64,000 nt of DNA from an uncultured Candidatus Melainabacteria bacterium (GCA_934718275.1 CAKUZD010000007.1:1-64000), one strand, 5' to 3'; shown: positions 26,886 through 37,174, counted from the stretch's first letter. Program-made: numbers and translations. Notes: generated from the letters alone by a model not told the origin.

Positions 26886-27590
26886 TTAATATGGGATAGT
26901 TGTATTTTTATTTATTTCGTCTGAAATTATATTACCATCTTTAAATTTAACAACACGTTTGCAATATTGAGCTATATCCGGTTCGTGTGTTACAAGCACT
27001 ATAGTTTTGCCTAAATTTTTATTGAGTTTGACAAAAAATTCCATAACTTCAATACTCGTTTTTGTATCAAGGTTTCCTGTTGGTTCGTCTGCAAGAATTA
27101 GAGGAGGGTCGTTAATTATTGCTCTGGCAATTGCTACTCTTTGTTGTTGCCCTCCGGACATTTGATTTGGCATGTGGTCTTCTCTTTTTTCTAAGCCAAC
27201 TATTTCAAGTGCTTTTTTAGCCCTAACAATACGTTCTTCTTCCGGAATTCCTTTATAAATCATTGGGAGTTCTACGTTTTCAAGAGCAGTTGTTCTTGAT
27301 ATCAGGTTAAAACCTTGGAATACAAAACCCATTTTTTCATTTCTAACGGTTGCAAGACTGTTAGTATCTAGTGAAAGCATATCAATTCCATCAAGGTAAT
27401 AGCTGCCTGAATTAGGTTTATCTAAAGTCCCAAGCATATTCATAAAAGTAGACTTACCTGAGCCTGAAGCACCCATAATTGCGACAAACTCTCCTTTTTC
27501 AACAGAAAGAGAAACACAATTCAGTGCATTAAAGCTATCTTCTCCTGTTTGGTATGTTTTTATTGCATTTTTTACTTCTATTAATGACAT
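26886..27590 (-). CDS. ABC transporter ATP-binding protein (MacB/LolD type)
   Basis: A 234-aa ATPase with Walker [10 protein letters not shown], signature [14 protein letters not shown], Walker [13 protein letters not shown] and H-loop LVTHEP. This is the type that pairs with MacB/FtsX permeases. It powers the tripartite pump encoded by its neighbours (mechanotransmission in the MacB model). It lies 27 nt after the membrane-fusion gene. Confidence 0.94.
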   Translation of the reverse strand: MSLIEVKNAIKTYQTGEDSFNALNCVSLSVEKGEFVAIMGASGSGKSTFMNMLGTLDKPNSGSYYLDGIDMLSLDTNSLATVRNEKMGFVFQGFNLISRTTALENVELPMIYKGIPEEERIVRAKKALEIVGLEKREDHMPNQMSGGQQQRVAIARAIINDPPLILADEPTGNLDTKTSIEVMEFFVKLNKNLGKTIVLVTHEPDIAQYCKRVVKFKDGNIISDEINKNTTIPY

Positions 27591-27617
27591 TTTTAATTTT
27601 TCTTTCTACTAAAATGA

Positions 27618-28805
27618 TTAAGGCATTGGTGGTCTGCCACCGCTTTCGGATTTTTTCTTAGACTCTTTCCCTTTTATTCCCATTATGACTTTTGTACCTT
27701 CATCCAAAAATTTTGAAATAACTTCTGTTGAAGAATCATCGCTTGCTCCTGTTTCTATATCTACACGTTTTGCTTTCCCGTTTTCTAAAATCCATAGACC
27801 TTGAGTTTTATATTTTGGGCCGTTTATATCCGGAGTAAATTTTAGTGCCATATTAGGAACACATAAAACGTTTTCACTTTTGTTTGTGATTATAGATACA
27901 TTTGCAGTCATTCCGGGTTTAAGTTTCAAGTCTTCATTATCAACATCAACAATAACTGTGTATGTTACAACGTTTGAAACGGTTGTTGGAGAAAGTCTGA
28001 CTTGAGTTACTTTGCCGTTGAACGTGCTATCAGGGTAGCCGTCAAGAGTGTATGTAACTTCTTGACCTTCTTTTACTTTTCCAATATCTGCTTCTGAGAC
28101 ACTTACTTCAATTTGCATTTTTGTTAAATCTTGTGCAATCGTAAATAATTCGGGAGCTTGAAAGCTGGCTGCAACAGGAGAACCAAGGTCAATTTCTCTT
28201 GAAATTACTGTGCCATCAACAGGTGCAATAATTTTGGTGTACCCTAAGTTCGTTTGAGCTGTTTTTAAAGAAGCTTGATATTGATTTATTTGTGCTCGGG
28301 CTGCATTCATTTGCGCTAAATCAGATTGATATGTACTTAATTTTTCATCAAGTTCGCTTTTTGCTACGAAATTTTTTGCATAAAGATTTTTATATCTTGC
28401 ATACTGTTTTTGGTCATAATTTGCAATAGCTTGAAGTTTTTGAAGATTTGCTCTCGCATTATTAATTTGGGCTTGGTTTTGTTGGACTTGTGCTATAAAG
28501 TTTGCAGGGTCAATTTGAGCTAAAATTTGTCCTTTTTTTACAACATCATTATAGTCTACATATATTTCTTTAATTAATCCTGAAACAGTAGAACCAACGC
28601 TAACTGTGTTTACCGGGTTAATTGTTCCGGATGCCTCTACGACTTGCGTAATTGTGCAGCGTTCAATATCTTTTGTGTCGTATTTGACTTCTTTGCTTTT
28701 ACTTATTCCGGCAATTCCTACAACTGCAACAGCTGCTATGATAAGAGTTGTTGCAATATATCTTTTTTTTATTTTTAAATTTTTTAGTTTTTCAAAACTT
28801 ATCAT
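27618..28805 (-). CDS. macA: Membrane-fusion (periplasmic adaptor) protein, MacA type
   Basis: A 395-aa adaptor with one N-terminal membrane segment (YIATTLIIAAVAVVGIAGIS), a barrel-sandwich hybrid (ASGTINPVNTVSVGSTVSGL), a long alpha-helical hairpin (residues about 105-190, rich in Gln/Ala) and beta-barrel domains. The C-terminus is basic and glycine/proline-rich. It links the ABC permease to the TolC channel. Its ATG overlaps the tolC stop by 4 nt. Confidence 0.92.
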   Translation of the reverse strand: MISFEKLKNLKIKKRYIATTLIIAAVAVVGIAGISKSKEVKYDTKDIERCTITQVVEASGTINPVNTVSVGSTVSGLIKEIYVDYNDVVKKGQILAQIDPANFIAQVQQNQAQINNARANLQKLQAIANYDQKQYARYKNLYAKNFVAKSELDEKLSTYQSDLAQMNAARAQINQYQASLKTAQTNLGYTKIIAPVDGTVISREIDLGSPVAASFQAPELFTIAQDLTKMQIEVSVSEADIGKVKEGQEVTYTLDGYPDSTFNGKVTQVRLSPTTVSNVVTYTVIVDVDNEDLKLKPGMTANVSIITNKSENVLCVPNMALKFTPDINGPKYKTQGLWILENGKAKRVDIETGASDDSSTEVISKFLDEGTKVIMGIKGKESKKKSESGGRPPMP

Positions 28806-30274
28806 TTTTGTTTTTTATCCTCAATTGTTGTTGTAACGCTTTGTGGTAATGCAATGGCTTTTTCTAAATTAGCTCTTGCTACATTATAATTATAGACTGT
28901 TTGAACATAGGAAACTTGTGCATTATTATAATTGACCTTTGCATCTTGTAGTTGAATATAGTCTCCTAAGCCTACAGCGTATCTTCCGTCTGCAAGTTCA
29001 AAATTCTCTAGGGTTTGTTTTACTTTCACGGCAAGTAATGGAATTTGTTTTTCAAGTTGTATCATATTGATATATAAATTTTGAACTTCAAAATAAATAT
29101 CTTGTTTAGCTTGGTCTATTTCGTTTTCGGCAAGTTGTACTTGAATTTGGGCATTGTCAATTTTATGTTTTTGACCTTTTATGTTTACGGAACTTGAAAG
29201 ATTAACACCAATGTTAAAAGAATTTGAGTTGTATTTGTCTCGATATCCATAACCTGCGGAGGCGGATATTTCAGGTAAATATTCTCGTTTTGTATATTTT
29301 AGTGCTTCTTTCATAGCATTTAAGCTAGAGTTATATGTTTTTAAGTCAGGTCTGTTTTTATAAGCCAAATTTACGGATTCTTCAAATGTATATGGAAATG
29401 GCTCAAATTTATAATTGTCTAAAACGCTTATTTTCTCGACTTGAGAAGTCAAAAAAGCATTACTAACATCTTTAGGTGGAGTGCTTAAATCTTTCTTCTC
29501 GTCAATTTTTTCAAGACTTACAGGCGCGTAGTTGTTTTGAAAATTAAATGTTTCAGTGTTTTCTATTTCATATTCAGGTGCAAAAGCAATATACATTGAA
29601 TTATTTAATTTGACAATTGCGTTTTGGTAAGTTTTTTCAGAGTCAACAAGTGTTACTTTGGAATCAGAAAGATAAACTTCTGCATTAACTAAATCTATTT
29701 TGGATTTAATACCTTCATCAAAGTAAGCTTTTGTTCTTTGATAATTTCTTTCATTTATTTGGACATTAGCTCTATTTACGTCCATTGTAGCTTTTGCTGC
29801 AAGTACTCCATAGTAGTTTGTTTTTACGTTAAATATTGTCTCAAGTACAGTATTTTCAAATTCATAAAGTGCGGCATCTTTGTTAAAATTATACATGTTT
29901 ATATTTGCATTTATTTTCCCAAAATTCCATAATAATTGATTAATACTTGCTTCTGCGGAGTAAATATTGTTACTTGTATTTGCTTTGCTTGTGCGGTTCT
30001 CTGTAATATTGTACCCTGTTCCAACTCCTAATGTCGGGAAGTATCCGGATTTTGCAATTCCAACATTTCCTTTGGCAATTCCATAATTATAACGAGCTTT
30101 TTTTATTTTAGGACTATTTTGCAGAGCAATTTCAACACAATCTTTTATATTTAAAACAGCGTGTTTTTCAATACTCATTTTTTCTTCTATTGCAAAAACT
30201 GAAGTTGTTGATAAATAAATGCTCAATACTAATATGACAATTTTTTTATTAAATTTCAAATTGGAAATCCTCAT
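28802..30274 (-). CDS. tolC: TolC-family outer-membrane efflux protein
   Basis: A 490-aa outer-membrane factor with an N-terminal signal (KKIVILVLSIYLSTTSVFA) and two OEP repeats, including CVEIALQNSPKIKKARYNYG and ESVNLAYKNRPDLKTYNSSL. The long helical stretches are typical of the periplasmic tunnel. It is the first gene of the pump operon. The ATG at 30274 has no ribosome site. A TTG at 30259 is preceded by GAGG and is a plausible real start, giving the same signal peptide. Confidence 0.92.
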   Translation of the reverse strand: MRISNLKFNKKIVILVLSIYLSTTSVFAIEEKMSIEKHAVLNIKDCVEIALQNSPKIKKARYNYGIAKGNVGIAKSGYFPTLGVGTGYNITENRTSKANTSNNIYSAEASINQLLWNFGKINANINMYNFNKDAALYEFENTVLETIFNVKTNYYGVLAAKATMDVNRANVQINERNYQRTKAYFDEGIKSKIDLVNAEVYLSDSKVTLVDSEKTYQNAIVKLNNSMYIAFAPEYEIENTETFNFQNNYAPVSLEKIDEKKDLSTPPKDVSNAFLTSQVEKISVLDNYKFEPFPYTFEESVNLAYKNRPDLKTYNSSLNAMKEALKYTKREYLPEISASAGYGYRDKYNSNSFNIGVNLSSSVNIKGQKHKIDNAQIQVQLAENEIDQAKQDIYFEVQNLYINMIQLEKQIPLLAVKVKQTLENFELADGRYAVGLGDYIQLQDAKVNYNNAQVSYVQTVYNYNVARANLEKAIALPQSVTTTIEDKKQK

Positions 30275-30352
30275 TACAATATGGTAACGATTAAAACATA
30301 ATTTTTGTTCAAATTAATCATTTGCAAGGAGTAGATTTTTCTACTACATGTT

Positions 30353-31813
30353 TTAGGCTTTCCAAAAATCTCTTTGGAACATAACTAAAAAAGGAATTAA
30401 TTCAAGACGACCTACAAACATTCCAATAATCATAACAATTTTTGATAAAGCCTGTAAGCTGTCAAAATTTCCCATTGGACCGATTGAAGGAGCCAGTCCT
30501 GGGCCAATGTTTCCAAGAGAAGTTATAGCTCCGGTTAAACCAAGTACCGTATTGCCTTCAAATATTGATAAAAGAACAGCCATACCTGCAAATATCAAGA
30601 AATAGAAAAACACATAAACAATAATTTGTCTGGCAACTTCCGGTTGTACAGTTTTGTTGTCAACTTTAATATTAATAATTGCATTTGGGTGTAAAATTCG
30701 AGTGATTTCACTTTTCATTGTTTTAAATACAACAAGCCACCTTGCCATTTTAATACCACCACCTGCAGAGCTGGCACAAGAGCCCATAAACATAACAACA
30801 AACAGTAGGGCTTTAGATGTGTAATTCCATTGAATAAAATCAGTACTAGCGCTCCCTGTAGAAGTTGCTATGCTTATTACTTGAAATAAAGCATCCGTAA
30901 AGTTTTTGAAAAAGCCAAAGTTGTTGTTTATACATAGTGATATGGTTATTAGAATTCCCATAAGTAAAACAAGAGTTGTGTAGAGTCTGAATTCTTCGTT
31001 TTTAAACAAAAGTAACGGATTTTTTTGAGCTAAAACTTTATACTGTAAGTTAAAACTTGCTCCGGCAAAGAACATGAATATTAAAACAATCCAAGTTATA
31101 TGGACAGAATGATATCCCATTATACCCTCCGGATTTGGAGAAAACCCGGCTGCTGATAATGTTGACAAAGAATTACAGATAGCATCAAATAATGGCATTT
31201 TGGCGATATAAAGTAATATTATTTCTAATATTGTGAAACCTGCGTAAATTTTCCAAAGAGTTGATGCCGTATTTCGAATTCTTGGGGTAAATTTATCTTC
31301 TGTTGGTCCCGGAGCTTCAGCAAAGAACATTTGACGTCCCGCTACTGCAAACTGAGGTAAGATTGCAATAAACAACACTATGATTCCTAAACCGCCAAGC
31401 CACTGTGTAAGTGCGCGCCAAAAGAAAAATGCTTTAGGGTAATCAAAGTTAGTTAGAATAGTTGCACCTGTTGTTGTAATACCTGATACAGCTTCAAAAA
31501 TAGCATTCAAGGGACTAAGTCCATAAAAAAGATAAGGTATTGAGGCTATTAATCCGAAAATTATCCATGAAGAAGCCACGATAAATAAACCTTCGTCTTT
31601 TTTTATATCATTGAGATTTTCTAAATTTGCGGTGCTTGGAACAATTTTTCTTAATAAATATCCGATTAGCATAGATATAATTCCTGCCGAAATGAATGGA
31701 ACTATTGAAGTGTAATCGTGGTATATTAATGCAATTATAATTGGAGAAAGTATTACTATCCCTGTATATATCATCATTATACTTAAAGCATTTGCAATAT
31801 AGTTTAAGCGCAT
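30353..31813 (-). CDS. trkH: Trk potassium uptake protein TrkH
   Basis: A 486-aa transporter with about ten membrane segments and selectivity-filter-like loops: SGITTTGATIL, LSAAGFSP, STGSAST and TSLGNIGPG. TrkH takes up K+ with regulation by the NAD/ATP-binding TrkA, whose gene lies directly upstream (1-nt gap). A small hairpin (GTAGA/TCTAC) in the gap before tolC could end the trk transcript. Confidence 0.94.
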   Translation of the reverse strand: MRLNYIANALSIMMIYTGIVILSPIIIALIYHDYTSIVPFISAGIISMLIGYLLRKIVPSTANLENLNDIKKDEGLFIVASSWIIFGLIASIPYLFYGLSPLNAIFEAVSGITTTGATILTNFDYPKAFFFWRALTQWLGGLGIIVLFIAILPQFAVAGRQMFFAEAPGPTEDKFTPRIRNTASTLWKIYAGFTILEIILLYIAKMPLFDAICNSLSTLSAAGFSPNPEGIMGYHSVHITWIVLIFMFFAGASFNLQYKVLAQKNPLLLFKNEEFRLYTTLVLLMGILITISLCINNNFGFFKNFTDALFQVISIATSTGSASTDFIQWNYTSKALLFVVMFMGSCASSAGGGIKMARWLVVFKTMKSEITRILHPNAIINIKVDNKTVQPEVARQIIVYVFFYFLIFAGMAVLLSIFEGNTVLGLTGAITSLGNIGPGLAPSIGPMGNFDSLQALSKIVMIIGMFVGRLELIPFLVMFQRDFWKA

Positions 31814-31814
31814 A

Positions 31815-33155
31815 TTATTTTACCTTGAAAAATTCCTTAATGGCGGTTGCATTTTCAGAAGTTGTAAATATTATCAGAATATCTTCCGTGTTAATAATGG
31901 TGTCACCTTTTGGGATAATGACATTGTTCCTTCTGAGAATTACGCCAATGATAGCACGTGTAGGAAATTTTAATTCCATAATTCGCTTCTCATTAAATTC
32001 CGGAACTACAGAAATTTCTAAAACTTCACCCTGACCTTGTTCTACTGTTGCCAAAATATCAACATTGTTTTCTTGCAAATCGTTTTTAACTTCATTTATT
32101 GCAGAACTTTTTGGAGAAACAGCAATATCAATACCAACTTTTTCAAATAGTGGAATATTTAATACTTTGGCAACTCGAGCAATAACTCTTTTTACCCCTA
32201 ATTGTTTTGCTAACAGAGAGCATAGCAGATTTCTCTCGTCATTATTAGTAACGCTTATTACAACATCTGCACTCCCAATTTCTTCTTCATCTAACAATTT
32301 TAAATTTGTTCCATCACCGTTGATTACCAATGTATTAGAAAGTTCTTCCGCTAATGCTTGGCAACGTTCATAATTCTTTTCTATTATTTTTGTTTTAATT
32401 TTAAGTTTTTCCAATGATTTAGCAAGCATTAAGCCGACATTTCCACCACCAATTATGGAAGCTGATTTGACAATTTCTTTTTCGTGGAAAAAAGTGCCTG
32501 CAAGTATATCCAAAGAGTGTGATGTCCCCATAAAAATAAGTTTATCTTCTTCAAGAATTTCGGTATCACCGTTTGGAATGAATAATTTACCATCTCTTGT
32601 CAAACCAACCATTAATGTGTTTTGGGTAAATCCGCAGTCTTTAACTTTTTTTCCGACAATCGGTAAATTCGCTTTTACCTTGTATTCAAGTAATCTTGCT
32701 CTACCATCTGCAAAATTTTCGACATCAAGAGCTTGCGCAACTGTAACAATTCTAAAAATGTCTTGCGTTAAAAGTTCTTCCGGCCATATTATGTAATCAA
32801 TAAAGAAGTCGCAAAAATTATCACTATTTTTTTCAAAATTTAATGTTTTTTTGTATTCTTCTCTGCTTACAAAACAGATTGTTCTTACACCGCCAAATTT
32901 TTTTGCGGAAAGGCAAGCAACTATATTGGCTTCATCTACCAATGTACAAGCAATAAAAATATCTGCATTTTTGATATCTGCGTTTTTTAATACATCAATA
33001 TTAGATGCATTTCCTTGAACAAAACTTATATCAAGTTTGTTGAATTCATCACTTCTATTTTCTTCTTTGTCTATAATCGTTATATCGTGATCTTCAAAAA
33101 ATTCGGTTGCAAGCAAACAACCAATTTCTGTAGCACCATAAATCACTATTTTCAT
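31815..33155 (-). CDS. trkA: Trk system potassium regulator TrkA
   Basis: A 446-aa cytosolic protein with two RCK units. It has nucleotide-binding folds starting MKIVIYGATEIGCLLATEF and SIIGGGNVGLMLAKSLEK, each followed by an RCK_C domain. It gates the TrkH channel. It is the first gene of the trkA-trkH operon and is divergent from the 33218 gene, with 62 nt between the starts. Confidence 0.94.
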   Translation of the reverse strand: MKIVIYGATEIGCLLATEFFEDHDITIIDKEENRSDEFNKLDISFVQGNASNIDVLKNADIKNADIFIACTLVDEANIVACLSAKKFGGVRTICFVSREEYKKTLNFEKNSDNFCDFFIDYIIWPEELLTQDIFRIVTVAQALDVENFADGRARLLEYKVKANLPIVGKKVKDCGFTQNTLMVGLTRDGKLFIPNGDTEILEEDKLIFMGTSHSLDILAGTFFHEKEIVKSASIIGGGNVGLMLAKSLEKLKIKTKIIEKNYERCQALAEELSNTLVINGDGTNLKLLDEEEIGSADVVISVTNNDERNLLCSLLAKQLGVKRVIARVAKVLNIPLFEKVGIDIAVSPKSSAINEVKNDLQENNVDILATVEQGQGEVLEISVVPEFNEKRIMELKFPTRAIIGVILRRNNVIIPKGDTIINTEDILIIFTTSENATAIKEFFKVK

Positions 33156-33217
33156 AATTTGGATTATATATTAAGTAAACTTTTTTTACAAGAGGGTGCA
33201 GAGTTTAGCAATTTCAA

Positions 33218-34210
33218 ATGTTTATGGGATTTATTGGTAATATGTTAAATAAAGTTCCGGTAGTAAATTTTGAAAAATGTTATCCGAGTAGGATGAAAAA
33301 TTTCTTTAAAAAAGATTTTAATTACAAAACTTATAATGATTTTGTGCCTAATGCAAAAGGGCAATTTGTAGGGAATTTGCCAAGTGAAATTATTGGTTTG
33401 TTTGATAAAGCTGAGAGAGCTCAGAAGATTAAAGAGTTTCAAAATGCATTGGCTAATGTCTCCAAATACATTCGAGGATGTTACAATGAGTGTGCTAATA
33501 GTGGTATTATAAAAGATAGTTTTGAGGATTTGGGCTCTAAAAACCTAAAAATTATAAATAATGAAGTTTCGTCTTTTTTGCAAACTTCTTTGACCGGAGT
33601 TTTACCTAAAGGTACTAATGCCTGTTTGTCCTATGCTGGCAGCGGTTGTTGGGGAAATGTTTTTAAACTCTCAATCCGGAATAAAAAAGGGAAGATTATG
33701 CATGATAAAGCTATAAAGGTTTTTCATGATTTACAGTGTAAAGACAGGTCTTTAAGTGTTAATCAAGGGGTTTATGCAGAAACAAATTTTTGGACATTTT
33801 TGAAGAATATTGTTGGGCATAAAATGGATAAAACTCAATTTACAAGACACTATATTTCTGATATGAAAAATGCTTATATAATGACAGAATTTGCAGATAA
33901 AAATATTCATAAAACAACTTCTCCTATTGATTTTGAAGGACTATTTAAAATATTTTATACAGATTTCACAAATGAAAAGATTAATGGAAAAATTTACGAT
34001 GTCGGAGGTTGCATAAAATATCCGAATTTTGTTGGAGACAAAGTTGTTTTGCGTTTTTTAAAGAAATTGTATTATCGAAACTCTGACAAAGATTTAAAAC
34101 CTGTACTCGAAAATATGCAAGTACAGGCTCAAAATTCTAAAAACCAACACAATAATAAAATTAAAAAAGCTTTAGAATTATTTTCAAAAATAAATAATCC
34201 TCTATATTAG
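33218..34210 (+). CDS. Hypothetical protein with a protein-kinase-like core
   Basis: A 330-aa protein without signal peptide. Residues 139-150 read YAGSGCWGNVFK, a match to the kinase glycine loop (GxGxxGxV). K167 in KAIKVFH fits the ATP-anchoring lysine, E188 a helix-C glutamate, and NAYIMTEFAD (218-227) a hinge. IYDVGG with D261 resembles DFG. A clear HRD catalytic loop is missing; YTDFTNEKIN is the nearest match. It may be a minimal or degenerate kinase. The first 130 residues and the lysine-rich tail are unassigned. It is convergent with yggT. Confidence 0.7.
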   Translation: MFMGFIGNMLNKVPVVNFEKCYPSRMKNFFKKDFNYKTYNDFVPNAKGQFVGNLPSEIIGLFDKAERAQKIKEFQNALANVSKYIRGCYNECANSGIIKDSFEDLGSKNLKIINNEVSSFLQTSLTGVLPKGTNACLSYAGSGCWGNVFKLSIRNKKGKIMHDKAIKVFHDLQCKDRSLSVNQGVYAETNFWTFLKNIVGHKMDKTQFTRHYISDMKNAYIMTEFADKNIHKTTSPIDFEGLFKIFYTDFTNEKINGKIYDVGGCIKYPNFVGDKVVLRFLKKLYYRNSDKDLKPVLENMQVQAQNSKNQHNNKIKKALELFSKINNPLY

Positions 34211-34211
34211 G

Positions 34212-34481
34212 TTACATTAGTAACGACAAACCGAGTGTAATTATGTAGTTCAGTATTTGTAGCACGATAACTGCTAAGATTGGTGAGAAGTCTATTCCAC
34301 CAAATGGAGGGATTATTTTCTTAAATAAATCTAAGTACAAATCTGTCACATCTTTAATTGCAGTGAACGGTTGTGTGTACCAATTAATACCAGGTACAAA
34401 ACTCAATAAGCATCTGACTAAAATTAGCCAAAAATAAATTTGGAATAAATTATTCACAACAAAAATTATATTACCTATCAT
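34212..34481 (-). CDS. YggT-family membrane protein
   Basis: An 89-aa protein with two hydrophobic segments (QIYFWLILVRCLLSF and SPILAVIVLQILNYIITLGL) separated by a loop containing the YggT pattern of DLYLDLFKKIIPPFGGIDFS. Family members are linked to osmotic tolerance or, in phototrophs, to cell/plastid division. AAAGG precedes the start. It lies 20 nt after mtnP on the same strand. Confidence 0.88.
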   Translation of the reverse strand: MIGNIIFVVNNLFQIYFWLILVRCLLSFVPGINWYTQPFTAIKDVTDLYLDLFKKIIPPFGGIDFSPILAVIVLQILNYIITLGLSLLM

Positions 34482-34501
34482 TTTTTAGCCTTTTTAATTA
34501 T

Positions 34502-35305
34502 TTATAACTGAGAAGATTTTTTTGTATTTGCACATGTACAATTTACTCTTGATACCGGAATGTTTTCAATCATTTTGAAAAGCAATTCTTTTAAATGTGC
34601 TACATTTGAATTGAATACTTCAATAACTTCGTGATGAGAAACCGGAGGTACATCTCCCACTAAACCTGCATCATAGTCTGTAATTAATGAGATATTTAAT
34701 GGACACATATCCATTTCTTTTACAAGGTATGCTTCAGGAAATGCTGTCATATTAATAACTTCCCATCCTTGGTTTGTAAAGAATTTAGATTCTGCTTTAG
34801 TTGAAAATCTTGGGCCGTTAATTACAACAACAGTTCCATTTTCGTGAACAGAAATTCCTAATTCTTTTGCTGTTTTAATTGCAAGTTCTCTTAATTCAGG
34901 GCAATATGTTTCTGCGGCAGATGGATGTGTGACAATCGGACCTTCAAAAAATGTTGATTTTCTTCCATCTGTCCAATCAACAAACTGGTCACAAACTACA
35001 AAGTCTCCGGGTTTTACGTGTTTTTGTAAACTACCTGCTGCGCAAGGTGAGATTACTCTTTCACACCCGATTGATTTCATAGCCCAAACATTAGCTCTAT
35101 AGTTGATTAAGTGAGGCAAAATAGTATGATTTCTGCCGTGTCTTGGCATAAACGCAACTTTGTGTTCCCCTACGTTTCCGATAAATAAGCTATCACTAGG
35201 CATTCCATAAGGAGTTTCTACTCTTACTTCTTCAATGTTATCTAAAAACTTGTAAAATCCGGAACCTCCGAAAACACCTATGTCTGCTAATTTTTTCTTT
35301 TCCAT
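34502..35305 (-). CDS. mtnP: S-methyl-5'-thioadenosine phosphorylase
   Basis: MtnP splits methylthioadenosine into adenine and methylthioribose-1-phosphate for methionine salvage. The 267-aa protein shows VFGGSGFYKF, the phosphate motif PRHGRNHTILPHLINYRAN, INMTAFPEAYLVKE and LITDYDAG, which favour MTA over inosine or guanosine phosphorylase. GAGAGGT lies before the ATG. No other salvage gene is visible in the window. Confidence 0.93.
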   Translation of the reverse strand: MEKKKLADIGVFGGSGFYKFLDNIEEVRVETPYGMPSDSLFIGNVGEHKVAFMPRHGRNHTILPHLINYRANVWAMKSIGCERVISPCAAGSLQKHVKPGDFVVCDQFVDWTDGRKSTFFEGPIVTHPSAAETYCPELRELAIKTAKELGISVHENGTVVVINGPRFSTKAESKFFTNQGWEVINMTAFPEAYLVKEMDMCPLNISLITDYDAGLVGDVPPVSHHEVIEVFNSNVAHLKELLFKMIENIPVSRVNCTCANTKKSSQL

Positions 35306-35525
35306 AATATTTACCTCTCATATTTTGTTATCTATAGTATGAGTATAATATCATAAAAAATAAAAACAATAACGAAAAATTGAAAAATTTTAACATTTAA
35401 ATATTAATAATAATACAGTAAAACGAGTAATTTGTTTTTGGTTTACAATTGTTACAAATACACTTAAAACCCCTAAAATAAGTGGATTGCAAGAATTTGC
35501 CATGTGTCGTAATTTGTCGTAGGGG

Positions 35526-35553
35526 TTGAAATTTGTTTTTTTTGTAATATAAT
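35526..35553 (+). promoter_or_regulatory. Sigma-70-like promoter of the lytic transglycosylase gene
   Basis: TTGAAA at 35526-35531, a 16-nt spacer, and a perfect TATAAT at 35548-35553. It predicts a leader of about 90 nt before the TTG start at 35654. The rest of the 348-nt gap between mtnP and this gene is AT-rich, and I see nothing else in it. Confidence 0.65.
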
Positions 35554-35653
35554 GGGGGGTATAAATCATCTTTAAAAGTTTTTGACTTCGTTGAAGAAAC
35601 AGGTCGTTAGGGAATTTTTAAGGATTACAATTTACAACATAGAGGATTACATT

Positions 35654-36304
35654 TTGAGAAAACTATTAGTTTTAACTTTTACACTTGCGTGTATGCTTCT
35701 TTGTCATACACAATGTCAGGCTTCTGACGTCAACTCTGTAAAAGCAACAATAGTCAAACACGCTATTGAAATGGGTGTAGATCCTGCAATTGCGCTTAGT
35801 ATTGCGCGTACAGAGTCAGGATTTCGCCATGAAGCAAGAAGTTCACACGGTGCAGTTGGAGTATTTCAGTTGATGCCGTCAACAGCAAGAAGAATGGGGT
35901 ATAATCCATATTCTTTGAATGAAAACATTAAAGCAGGTATTACATATTATAAAAAGATGTATAATATGTTTGGTTCGGTAGAATTGGCATTAGCTGCTTA
36001 TAATGCAGGTCCCGGAAATGTTAAAAAGTACAAATCAGTTCCTCCTTATGGGGAAACAAGACGTTTTGTAAGTAAGATTATGACTGATGTTAACAGACAA
36101 AAACACTCTCCGGATCCGGCTGTTGTTAAAGCCAGACAAGCTACTTATGTAGCGCAAAAACCGAAAGCAGTTACTCCGAAAGTAACTACTGTTCATAGCA
36201 AACCTGTTGTAACAAAGACAGTTGATGCTAAGGAACTTCAAGTAGAGGTTTTGGAAGAAAAACCAATTCAATTAAAATTGGAAACTCTTTCTGTAGCTAT
36301 CTAG
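35654..36304 (+). CDS. Lytic transglycosylase (SLT domain)
   Basis: A 216-aa exported peptidoglycan lyase. The start is probably the TTG at 35654: GAGG lies 8 nt upstream, and translation from it gives a clean signal peptide (RKLLVLTFTLACMLLCHTQC, then QA). The SLT domain has the catalytic glutamate in ARTESGFRHEA (about E54), HGAVGVFQLMPSTA and ALAAYNAGPGNV. The C-terminal 60 residues are Val/Lys/Pro-rich and look disordered. The frame stays open 24 codons upstream. A strong terminator follows. Confidence 0.92.
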   Translation: MRKLLVLTFTLACMLLCHTQCQASDVNSVKATIVKHAIEMGVDPAIALSIARTESGFRHEARSSHGAVGVFQLMPSTARRMGYNPYSLNENIKAGITYYKKMYNMFGSVELALAAYNAGPGNVKKYKSVPPYGETRRFVSKIMTDVNRQKHSPDPAVVKARQATYVAQKPKAVTPKVTTVHSKPVVTKTVDAKELQVEVLEEKPIQLKLETLSVAI

Positions 36305-36324
36305 AGAAATTTATTTTGATTTAG

Positions 36325-36362
36325 AAAAGCAATCGATTTAATATGAATCGATTGCTTTTTTG
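36325..36362 (+). terminator. Strong rho-independent terminator
   Basis: A 14-bp stem (AAAAGCAATCGATT at 36325-36338, complement at 36346-36359), a 7-nt loop and six T end the transglycosylase transcript. Confidence 0.85.
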
Positions 36363-36385
36363 TTTGTAACTTTAGTTATGTTGAG

Positions 36386-37100
36386 GTGAAACCGAAACAT
36401 TCCATGGTTGGAGAAATGTTTAATAGATTCTTCGCTCTGCTCAGAATGACTAAGGCTGTTGTGCTCAGTGTTGTAGGGCGGTGGTACCTACCCCGCCAAT
36501 ATTGGGTATTTAATAAGCTGGATTGTTTCGCTATCGCTCACAATGACAGTAAAACCTTATTGCCTTATCGCCCTATTGCCCTATTGCCTTAATTGGTTGT
36601 CCTTCGCGGACGGCGGGAACTTTTTATGTAAAAAGTTCCACAAAACCATCCACACGCTTCATTCACTAATAACTAGTAAGTTCAATAAGAAAACAGTCAA
36701 ACTCGCTTCGCTCAAACAATGACTGTTTTTGTCGTTTATTTCACTAACAAGTTATTGTTCATTCCGCTATCGTGGCGTTTATGGAATGTCCTCTCCCTCA
36801 ATTATGGAGAGTTAGAGATGGTGAACTAACAATAATTAGACTAAATTAATTAGAGCGAGGTAAGATTAGAAGTGTTGGAAATATGAAAGAAAGAAACTTA
36901 TCTGATAAGGTCTTTTCACGTTTCACTTCTCACTAAAGTCTTGTAGGGCGGTGGTACTTACTTCGCCAATATTGAAATTAATCAGCTGGATTCTTTCGGG
37001 CAAAGCCCTCAGAATGACAGCATTATTGTTTCGCATTCGCTCAGAATGACCATGATTATTGTGCTCTCGCCCTTTAGGGGAGAGAGTAAATTATTGTAAA
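36386..37100. repeat. Large mosaic of dispersed repeat modules
   Basis: About 700 nt with no gene. It contains the TTCTTCGCTCTGCTCAGAAT hairpin (36429) and two REP-like hairpins starting GTAG (36473-36497 and 36943-36967), each followed by AATATTG. A 185-nt module at 36592-36776 is nearly identical to 42999-43185. A stretch from about 36815 to 36960 is closely similar to 43475-43625. A hairpin CTTTCGGGCAAAGCCCTCAG lies near 36996. Short frames here are products of the repeats. Confidence 0.88.
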
Positions 37101-37174
37101 AATTTGTTAACAAATTTTTTATATTAATTAAAGAAAAGTTTAATTTGAGCCGTATTCTTATGTAGAAAGGAATT

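Noticed and set aside
36386..36592. ORFs across repeat blocks (36386-36592, 40313-40573, 10495-10869)
   Set aside because: They consist of REP-like and other repeat modules, with unusual composition and no start signals.
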